Shown here: piece by piece, positions 55,411 through 64,000 of the stretch
How the letters are laid out: each line of letters begins with the position of its first letter
Numbering within the stretch: position 1 is the first letter of the stretch
Assembly: GCA_015179045.1 (NCBI GenBank)
Contig: WHUZ01000021.1
Span: 124,001-188,000 of the forward strand
DNA: 64,000 nt
DNA from: Kalaharituber pfeilii
Lineage: Eukaryota; Ascomycota; Pezizomycetes; Pezizales; Pezizaceae
Direction of reading: 5' to 3'
The notes under the pieces: generated by a model
Seen by the model: the letters and a program-made list of their open reading frames with translations, nothing else
What the model was told of the DNA's origin: nothing
The model's database searches: none
Position numbers and translations under genes: made by a program

Positions 55411-58400
55411 GGCGAGCGCTGAGTGAGTTTGTCAGGGGTGTGGGAGAGAAGATGTGAGGCGCCAGGGGGCTGGCCTGGTTGGCCCTCAGTAGGAGAAGCG
55501 GCACTGGATGGGTTAATTGAAGGCTTTGAAGAGGTCGGAGAGCCAAGCTTGGTCCTTGGAAGTGGTATGAGATGTGGTAATTTACCGCCTCGATCGGGTA
55601 TTTATCAATTTCCTTGTCTGGTGTGTCATTTGTCTCTCGGAAATATTTTTTTGTACTCTGTGAAATTGCGGTTCGGAAAGCCTTTTTTTTTTTGGGTAGT
55701 TTGCGTCCGTGGCTCCTTCATTTTGTCTATATAAGGCCCTCTTGTAGCTACCACGAATCAACAGACTATTCAATATCTAAATCTTGCTCAACTTATCAGC
55801 ACATCGTAAGACTCTTTTTTTTTTTATCGTAAGACTCGTAGCCTCGCTCATGAGAGACATCTATGGAAGCGCTGCCAGAGGTAAGTATCCCAGCGGTGAT
55901 ATGGGAACCTGAGCATGCAATGGTGCTGGAGGAGGCGTGGAGAGTCCCGCAGCAGCAATAACCCTACTCCATTATGCTCACAATTGCAAGGGAATTGAGA
56001 GCGTGACGGTCGAGTTGCGAGAGCACCAGCAGGGTGCGTTGGCTTGGGGTGAACTGTGCCAGTGCCCGGAGGATGAGCTAGTGTCAATATCATAACCAGC
56101 AACGTGATGTTGTCAAGGGGTCAAGGGTAGCGTTAAAGAAGGTCGGGCTCAGCTTGCGTGGGCTGGTGGTCGGGCGCAAGTAGGTTTGGAAGGAGGGAGA
56201 GAGGGCGACGTTGGACGTGGACTAGGTGTAGCTACAGCTTCAATATATGCCATCGTGTGTGAATGTGTAGCTTGTGCTGAGCAGGAGCTATCGGAAGACA
56301 AATGGAGAGACCGCTGTTATTAGTTGCTCTCTTTTGTTGGTCTGGTTGCTCTTTTGTCCTTATTGGCTACAAAGAAGGAAGAGATAGACGAACCTTTCGC
56401 GAGAAATATTGCTCGCAGTGTCTAGTGCTGCCAAGACAAGTAGTAATACGTACCTCAATGAGTAAAAGTTGTCCAACTTATGGGGGAGCCGGTGCCGCCA
56501 AGCTATATTTAAGCTTGTAGTGGTTGTAGAAAGGCACTCAAGCTACTTGAAACCAAGAATTGACCAACTACTTGGATGCGGAGCCCGCTGCTCCCACCTC
56601 TTCTAGCATACTAGCAGCGCAGGACTGTCCAGCTTGGCTCCGCTGATACAAGGTGTTCATTGTCACGTTTTAACCACACTTGAGCGTTCCTTGAAACCCA
56701 GCATAATTGCATCTCCGACCCATAGGGCTAAAAGCCAGATAGGGAGGGAATCAGTTACGTGCTTTGGTATACACTGCTGGAATAGCACTGTGCTGCTAGC
56801 GGAGTGCTAGCCAGCATCTATGCTCCTTACCGATATCGTGCTCGTCGATAGCCACGGTCTACCTACGGCATTACCAAAAAGAATTGACCTCCCCCCATCC
56901 ACTCACCCGCTCAGGCACTCAAGCACGTACATAAGGGAGGAGCCAATTTTGGCATGGAACCTTGATGACACAAAAGCGTGAAACCAAGCTGATTGAGGTG
57001 CAATAAATATATGGCGCAATTTGTTCGTAACCGCACTAAGTTACGCCAACTGAATATCTTCATATTTGTTGGCACAAAGTATGCCAGGAAGTATAATGAA
57101 TGTAGCGAAAAATTGGGTGCTGTTTTTGCGCCAGACCAGGGATTTGGAGTAAATACAACTTTACTCAGACGTCTGACACCCCACATAAAGTCACGTGCGT
57201 TATATTCCGAGTAAGTATCTTACCGTATGGAACCCTTCCGATACAACAAAATATGATAACTGGAGTCAAATTCTACAACGCTTTTTAAATTTATTTACAT
57301 TTCGGAATTGCTATTGCATTTGTCTTTACACACTTCTCGCGATCCCATAGGCATCCGGCCTTATAATTCAAATTCGGAATCGAATTCCCATTCCGGTCGG
57401 AGGTAAGGTGATGCATAGGATTCGGTTTCCAGCGCCGGTGTCACTGCTACAGAGCTCGAATTTCTCTCTACCTCTCTCTCTCTCTCTCTTTTTTTTTTTT
57501 TTGGTTTATTTTGATTTGATTTCATGTCCTTTGCTCATCCAGGTTAAAAATACTCTACTCACCTTCTACTGAACTGAAACTCAGCTACCCCCTCGTATAC
57601 AGGAGTACGCACATCATATTACATCATCTCACCCATCGTCAAACTTCCTGCCTCGCCACAGTTCCGCTTTTCTTCCGTGACTCGCCGGATCCACCATTTT
57701 AGTTATTGTTCTCCTAATCGCGCATGTGATGATACGACTTCGCCGCAACAATGACCCCAACACTCATACATTGAGACATCAAGGAACAACTTCTTGCGAG
57801 TCCAATATATATACTCTCCTAGGCTGATCACTGAGGAGGGCATGACGGTGAGTTGGAATTTTTATCGTCTGTGAGGTAGAGGCTGAGTCGGAGTGGGGTT
57901 AAGGGGCGATGAAGTGAAGTAGACGTGGGTGGGGGAGGGCGCGGGGGACAGGGTAGAAAGAGACAGGTGGGAGTGAGGCAAGAGAGGGAGGGCAAAAATG
58001 AGCGGAGCAGCAGAAACTGCAGCAGGAGTAGCTGGAGCCAGAAAGGAGGGGAAGAGTGATAGAAATACGACAGAGGTAGTAAAGTTCGGGTGAGACATGC
58101 TGGGGGGAATACACGACTCCTACTAAATTATTCATGAATCTCAATTGATCGCGGAGGAATGGAAGATATGGAAGAGGGGCAGTACGGAGAATAGCAAGAG
58201 GGCATCCGAGAATTATTTTGCCAAGATCACCAGTATGGAACGGTGATGACCGCCTCAATCCCTTCTTGAGTCTGAGCTTACTGGGGTTGGCTGCGCAAAA
58301 TGCCAGTGAATAATAAGTTATTCAAAGGTGAGTGGAACGACCATTTGAAGCATTCCTGGAAGATGGGAATAGGGGAACAAAGATTGAAACCGTCCAATGG

Positions 58401-60998
58401 TATTGAGCAGGTCTCACTGAATGGTGAGGGCATACTAAGTTAGAATAGTTCCTTGGCGCGGAGGGGAGAGGGGTACATCTCATAGTTTCGAAGGATCAAA
58501 TACAGACCCATCATCGGTGCCTATCATCTACCCTACACGCCTCGTGACGGTAGCGGGGAATCGTTAGTGGAGTGGTTTCTAGAAATTGAGCGGGACCTTC
58601 AAAGAACGAGCTATATAGGACTTCAGGAGCTCATACGCTCCAGGTTGATTGAGTGCAGTGAAGTAGATCCGGATGTGGTATTAAGAATGAAGGCTTCCTA
58701 TGGATCCTCCACAATATCCTTAATGCAAGGAGGTATCCTCCAGAAGGAGTGCATATGCTAATCGTTGAACTAGAAGTGTCCATTTTTATGTGGGCAGGAC
58801 AGTCCTCTACGCCTCACTTTTGGACAGATTTTTCAAGGGGGTCATCAAAATTGAGGACTGTTCGAATCGTTCTGAAGTTTTAGAACACCGTTCAAAAAAA
58901 TTAATAACGTTCAACTTACCTTTCGGACCTTGGATCTCGGCTTCAGCGATAACAATCTCCCTCTTTCCCACTGAACTATCGCTACCCCGGTCTGAACGAC
59001 TAGTACTCCGGCGTCTCTCACCAGCACTGACATCGCGAACGCCTCATTACTACTCCTCTGGGTGGTCCGAATTGCTCGCTCCAGCTCAGCAGTCCAAACG
59101 ATACCCCAGGAAACCTGATGGCGATGGGGCCCGACAACGGTGAAGAGGAGCTGTGAGCTTATGGTCTGAGGTGTCGCAGTTGCACCTGTCTGTCTCGCCA
59201 AGCATTGACATACTGAACCCTCTGTCATGTTCATCTGAATGTTACCTGCGACCGTGTCCCTATGCTCCAAAGACAACGGGGAAGGTCGCTCTATATACTT
59301 GAATTAGACAGATTGGTTAGCGATTGCTGAAGCTGACTGTCCACTCGCGGGTGCAGAGCTTTTGGAGTACCTTCGATTGCCACAGGGCACTCAAGAGCAA
59401 AAATAGAGCATATTGATTGGCACCACTTCATTCTCTTGCTCAACTTCTCCTATCCGCCTATACAGGATTATCACGAAATGAAGAAAGAGGTATTATGGAG
59501 GAGCGGTGAGGTGCGTGCTTTTTTGCGTTTCTGCTTCCGAGACCTTACCCTGGTTGAGCTTTGTCCTCAATCGAAATGCAGCAACATAGGTGTCGCCTAC
59601 TAGCATTTTGCGTATCCACTGCCTTGTCAACCGGACGGTGAAACTGCAAAAGTCCAACCTTTTCACTCTGTAACAGGTTCTAATAGTCGAACGTCAGTAC
59701 CACTTCAACTCATCGAATGGCGTGAATGGGGAAAAGATTTCTAGGAATGAGGGGGAAAGTACACAAATGGTATTAATGCTGCATGATTTTTGCACATTCT
59801 TTATCAAGATCAATACCGTCCATTTGCCCTTTCCATTATAACCCAATTCTTCAATACCACAACAACCCTTTCATACAAATCCACCTGGCTCAGTTCATCC
59901 ATGTGAGCACCGGCGACAAAAAAGGAAAAAGATATGAAATATAACAGAAGACTTTGGTTTTTCTCATACATCATGCACTTCATTAGAGGTTACCAGTACA
60001 CACAAGTTAATCAGGGCAACCTGCTGTTTATTTTTGCTTTCTCTATGTTATCTTTTTGATATGGCAGTGAATGACTGCAAATCTGAAGGGTACGTGACGA
60101 ACCTGGCATTTATCGGTGAAGTTGCCGTATTAGCTAATTAACCCATATAACAAATATGAGGCCTTTGAGATTCTCCTCTAGAGCAGCGCTAGCTGATATC
60201 ACCTGCGTATAGTGAAGAAGCAGGGTATACCGTAGACTCTAAGATGAATTTTTAACCTCTCGGGCGAAGCTCCCGGCATGGTTTGACTCCGACACCCTGA
60301 AATCTTCTCAAATAATAATAATTGGCAATGAAATAAAATAATTCTCCAGATACTGGCGATTCATCGAGCAGCACTTGAATTCAAATATCAGAGTTGGCAG
60401 AGAGTTTAGAGCTACCAGTATGAATAGCCAAGATCCCAACCAGGTAAGACCTAGTAGTGGAACTGTGGAGACAATAATGCAAAAACACTGAAAACACAGG
60501 CGTCGGAAACACTGAGGTACTGATTGGGATCACGGATCTGGTATATTCACTGAGGTTGCCTTTTTTTATAAAATGGGAGCAGATCGGCCTCTCAAAGTCC
60601 TCCAGAAGCACTAACTAGATACATGATAATTTAAAGTCATATGCAAATGAGTGACCAGTGTTTACTTTGCCAGTTGCTGTTTGCTCTATGCATGCCATTT
60701 CATGTATTCCTCGGTTTGCTGTATGCATCTATCCACCCTGCAACAGTACAGTGCAAAATATATCTCAGTTTGTTTGCTACGTGCCTACGGGTAATGTCAA
60801 GGTTTGAGAACACCTACTGATTTGCAATTTCGTGCAAAAAAAATTCGGCATTTGTATTCTGTCTGCTCATGCAGTTTAGTACAGATCAAGAAATTAATTT
60901 CATTCACTACCATAGACATCGAATCTCTTCAAAGTCTTAGAGAGGCATGCAAAGTACTTCTGAAGGATGCTGCAACTTTTCTGAAGAATAGACTTGCT
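55411..60998. other. No convincing gene; degraded sequence
   Basis: Only short frames. A 64-codon plus frame at 58567-58761 and a 121-codon minus frame at 59276-58911 have no recognisable motifs. A (CT)n tract is at 57464-57502. A minus-strand segment near 58996-58915 has a tRNA-like A box but no valid cloverleaf (rejected). A frame at 60804-61019 runs into the inverted-repeat element. Confidence 0.4.
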
Positions 60999-62827
60999 CT
61001 ACCAGTACCGTATAGGTAACGATGTGCACACTGGTAACGCTGGGCACCTTGGCGCCGGTTTTGCACCCTCCCCAACATCAAAATGTCAGGCATATCTCAC
61101 AGAATATATTTCTAATATGTATGATAAATTAATTATAAACCATATTGACTGCACTGATTCTGAATTTGAAGGGAAAAAAGTGAAAATGCTACTCTTACAG
61201 CATCTACAGTTGCCTCACCCCTCTACCTTATGAAATAACCTCCTCTGGCACCTACCAGCAAATACCAACTCACTGCAACGCTCTACCTGCTCATGCAATA
61301 GTAGGAATGGTAGCAATGGTACTACTAGTGCTATATTACAATACATGTGTAGTAACAGCTTGAGATCTGTAACATAGCACTGTATGCTCCTGTAGCAAGA
61401 AATTATGCATAACTAAGAAATTGAGCATTTTCCGGATGTGACAAAAAAAATTTCTGTGAGTGCAAATAGCTCTCAAGGGGGCTCAAATTGAAGCCAGAGC
61501 ATGGTAGAATACATGGAATTATCTTCCGCATATTCATTAAGCCAATTTTTACGAGATGGGTAGTGACCTATTTGGTATATCCCAAATCCTATGCTAGACA
61601 TACTCTGAGCTGCCAAGTGTCAATGATCCTGCCTGAGATCTTATTCATCTTAACATATATACTATTACCTGTTCTGAGGAAGTATAGCAAGCTTGGTGAT
61701 GTCAAGGAGTCGCCATGACCATAGAGTGAGCACCTCGCATATGTCAGATATGCAGCATCACACACATTTGGTATGCAACAGTAATAATTGCATCATCATC
61801 ATCATCATGTAGTGCTATACAAGCTGTACACAGTTTCGAAACTGGCACAAACTATAGGTATCTAGATTAATATCTAGAGTGGGGCTGTCATCAATAGTAT
61901 ATTGTCGGTTATGCAGGTACATATTAATACTACACTGTTGTAGAGTACAACTGATGCGTAGATACTCTCTAAAGCTACAAATATAAAGACATATAGAAAA
62001 AGATATTTTATAACAGCTGGTAGTATGGGTTAATAGTTTTGGGTAGCTGAAAACTAGTCACGATATGGCATACCTAACTAACATAGGCAGGCTGCTTACT
62101 CTATAGCCATGATGACTCCATGATGTGGCCAAACACGACTAAACTAGCTACGCTTCCTCAGAATAGGTAATAGAGTATATGTTAAGATAAATAAGATCTT
62201 AGGTAGGATCATGGACACTTGGCTGCTCAGAGTATGTCTAGCATAGGATTTGGGATATTCCAAATAGGTCACTACTCACCTCCTACAAATTAGCTCAATG
62301 AATATGCGGAAGATAATTCCATGTATTCTACCATGCTCTGGCTTCAATTTGAGCCCCCTTGAGAGCTATTTGCACTCATAGGAATTTTTTTTTGTTACAT
62401 CCGGAAAATGCTCAATTTCTTAGTTATGCAGAATTTCTTGCTACAGGAGCATACAGTGCTATGTTACAGATCTCAAGCTATTACTACTCATGTATTGTAA
62501 TATAGCACTAGTAGTACCATTGCTACCATTCCTACTATTGCATGAGCAGGTAGAGCGTTGCAGTGAGTTGGTATATGCTGGTAGGTGCCAGAGGAGGTTA
62601 TTTCATAAGGTAGAGGGGTGAGGCAACTGTAGATGCTGTAGGAGTAGCATTTCCACTTTTTTTCCCTTCAAATTCAGAATCAGCGCAGTCAATATGGTCT
62701 ATAATTAATTCATCATACATATTAGAAATATATTCTGTGAGATATGCCTGACATTTTGATGTTGGGACCGGTGCCAAGGTGCCCAGCGTTACCGGTGTGC
62801 ACATCGTTACCCATACGGTACTGGTAG
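60999..62827. mobile_element. Large inverted-repeat (foldback) element, 1.83 kb
   Basis: The left arm (60999 to about 61690) begins CTACCAGTACCGTATAGG. The right arm (about 62148-62827) is its diverged reverse complement ending CGGTACTGGTAG. The arms are about 690 bp with indels and substitutions; the centre (61691-62147) is unique and includes an (ATC)n run at 61791-61808. Both arms preserve a coding-like stretch (TSKCQAYLTEYISNMYD, HIDC.DSEFEGKK; minus 62804-62598 in the right arm) that I do not recognise. A diverged fragment is at 645-840, so the sequence is a dispersed repeat. No target duplication is visible. Its right end directly abuts the second NLR copy. Confidence 0.75.
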
Positions 62828-63304
62828 ATGTGCGGCTGAATCTCAGTTAGCCTGCACAGCCTACTTTATTGCCCCGCCTGCCGAATTTGCATACAGCCAA
62901 CATCAGGAAAACCTAGGTATAATGACTGATATGACCTCTCACGCCTTTCAGAAGGCATTCCGCAAGTTCACGGAGAAACTCTCGGAGGAGCATCTTGAAG
63001 AATTCCTGAGTTTTGGCTCATTTCAAGATGTCGACATGTGCATACAAAAGCTTGAAGACAAACTGTTGCAAAGCAAGATGCAGCGTTATCTTGCTCGACT
63101 GCGCCCATATTTGGAGGGACTTCAGCAGTATACCAAAGTAATAGATGTGATAATCCAGATAAACCCGTCAACCATGGCTATTGTTTGGGTGCGATTAGTT
63201 CACTTACCACTTCACTGATGGAAATATTTTGAATTGCTTGGCTGATTGACTATGTTGGAATTCACAGGGATGCACAAGATTTATTCTACAGGTTCGCACA
63301 GAGA
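62825..63304 (+). pseudogene. 5' part of a second NLR gene copy, interrupted in intron 2
   Basis: Nearly identical to 48626-49475 without the LINE insertion. It includes about 95 bp of upstream sequence, exon 1 (ATG at 62922, 89 codons; differences such as T to M at residue 4 and A to E at residue 23), intron 1, exon 2 and the first bases of intron 2. Homology ends at cagaga, where the sequence becomes a probable LTR starting TGTTGAACC at 63305. The remainder of the gene is not in the window. It may continue beyond the retroelement or be lost. As it stands it cannot encode a NACHT domain. Confidence 0.85.
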
Positions 63305-63537
63305 TGTTGAACCGACGGTGTAATCCTAGCACCGACGCGGAGGAATTATAGGCCGGCGGGAGGAATTATAGGCCGGCGGGTTGACTGATGGTTGACTGTG
63401 GCGTGTGAAAAGTTTTTACTGTGGCAATTGTGAAGGTCGCTGTGAAGGACATATAAGTCACGGGTCCTGTGCATACTGGAGACTTCTTCTGTAATCAATG
63501 AATTAACTCTCTCCGCTCGAAAAGCGTGACTTCTTGA
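63305..63537 (+). mobile_element. Probable 5' LTR of a Ty1/copia-type retrotransposon
   Basis: It begins TGTTGAACCGACGG exactly where NLR homology stops. It has a short direct duplication (ggaattataggccggcggg twice, about 63339-63382), a TATAAG box at 63452 and a pyrimidine-rich segment before a primer-binding-site-like sequence. The 3' LTR end lacks a clear CA, and the second LTR and pol lie outside the window, so the call rests on the ends and the primer site. Confidence 0.55.
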
Positions 63538-63549
63538 GGTTATGAGCCC
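63538..63549 (+). promoter_or_regulatory. Putative primer-binding site (initiator tRNA-Met half)
   Basis: GGTTATGAGCCC is complementary to the anticodon arm of initiator tRNA-Met (GGGCTCATAACC). Drosophila copia and related elements prime from an initiator-Met tRNA half cut in the anticodon loop. Location just after the LTR-like sequence fits. Confidence 0.5.
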
Positions 63550-63582
63550 GGAGCTCCACTAGCCAAACACGTTACCTATTCA

Positions 63583-64000
63583 TCACTCGTCGCTCATCGG
63601 AGCCTATCATTCGTCGCTCATCGGAGCCTATCACTCGTCGCTCATCGGAGCCTATCACTCGTCGCTCATCGGAGCCTATCACTCGTCGCTCATCGGAGCC
63701 TATCACTCGTCGCTCATCGGAGCCTATCACTCGTCGCTCATCGGAGCCTATCACTCGTCGCTCATCGGAGCCTATCACTCGTCGCTCATCGGAGCCTATC
63801 ACTCGTCGCTCATCGGAGCCTATCACTCGTCGCTCATCGGAGCTTATCACTCGTCGCTCATCGGAGCCTATCACTCGTCGCTCATCGGAGCCTATCACTC
63901 GTCGCTCATCGGAGCCTATCACTCGTCGCTCATCGGAGCCTATCACTCGTCGCTCATCGGAGCTTATCACTCGTCGCTCATCGGAGCCCATTACTCGTCA
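63583..64000 (+). repeat. 24-bp minisatellite, at least 17 units, running off the window
   Basis: Unit tcactcgtcgctcatcggag plus ccta is repeated head to tail with rare variants (tcattcg, agctta, agccca). Because 24 is a multiple of three, frames stay open in both strands, giving a spurious SDERRVIG polypeptide. It lies about 35 bp after the primer-site-like sequence, inside the putative retroelement leader. Confidence 0.92.

Noticed and set aside
58915..58996. tRNA gene on the minus strand
   Set aside because: TAGTTCAGTGG fits an A box and GGTCCGA weakly resembles a B box, but no acceptor or anticodon stem can be closed. At most it is a tRNA-derived relic.
58911..59276. 121-codon minus frame as a gene
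   Set aside because: No recognisable domain, and it overlaps the tRNA-like relic.
63572..63991. 139-codon minus frame of SDERRVIG repeats as a protein
   Set aside because: A 24-bp tandem repeat keeps all frames open. There is no start context and no flanking coding sequence.
63583..64000. CRISPR array
   Set aside because: The units are contiguous 24-mers without spacers, in a eukaryotic genome.

Overview
The window is nuclear DNA of a filamentous ascomycete (Pezizomycotina). The evidence is short GT-AG introns (about 47-180 bp), a PTH11/rhodopsin-like seven-helix receptor, a NACHT-ankyrin NLR of the fungal type, a dispersed single 5S rRNA gene and Tad1/I-clade LINE debris. The very high load of small transposon remnants would suit a repeat-rich Pezizomycete (truffle or morel relatives), but that placement is inference.

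Layout. 1-12.7 kb is mostly transposon debris around one small secreted-protein gene (3378-3878). It holds several TIR elements with visible target duplications, a hAT element (8004-9353) and a 5S rRNA-like gene (about 9620-9735, minus). 12.7-15.9 kb carries an intronless 1052-residue ankyrin protein. 16-23 kb is again debris, with one doubtful gene at 18.1-18.7 kb and three copies of an unusual ORF1-only retroelement in the wider region. 23.1-32.8 kb is a tandem duplication of a gene for a coiled-coil plus fascin-like protein. Copy 1 is intact and copy 2 is a pseudogene. Five later transposon insertions can be read out exactly because each has an empty site in the other copy. 34.4-36.1 kb holds an alcohol acetyltransferase-like gene, 36-40 kb no convincing gene, and 40.1-41.7 kb the seven-helix receptor. 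44.7-55.4 kb carries a divergent pair: a 13-exon SNF2/Rad5-like ATPase without a RING finger (minus) and a 10-exon, 1860-residue NLR (plus). The NLR has an N-terminal fungal STAND domain, NACHT, C2H2 fingers, seven 65-residue ankyrin units and an unrecognised C-terminal module. 55.4-61 kb has no clear gene. 61-62.8 kb is a 1.83-kb inverted-repeat element. It abuts a second copy of the NLR 5' end (62825-63304), which is broken inside intron 2 by a probable Ty1/copia LTR, and a 24-bp minisatellite runs off the window end.

Two LINE tail families recur. LINE-A ends in a hairpin (CCATAGCCC..GGGCGGC) followed by CGAGTAATGATAT and poly(A). LINE-B ends in CTGCCATGGCGA..GCGGGGTCACGTG and poly(A). Most copies are only a few dozen bp long with 10-14 bp target duplications, the signature of target-primed reverse transcription with extreme 5' truncation. 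Several LINE-A-tailed copies carry an ORF1-type domain joined directly to the LINE-A 3' end with no reverse transcriptase, resembling a half-LINE. This retroelement family and the NLR/SNF2 locus, with its partial second copy, are the most interesting parts of the window.
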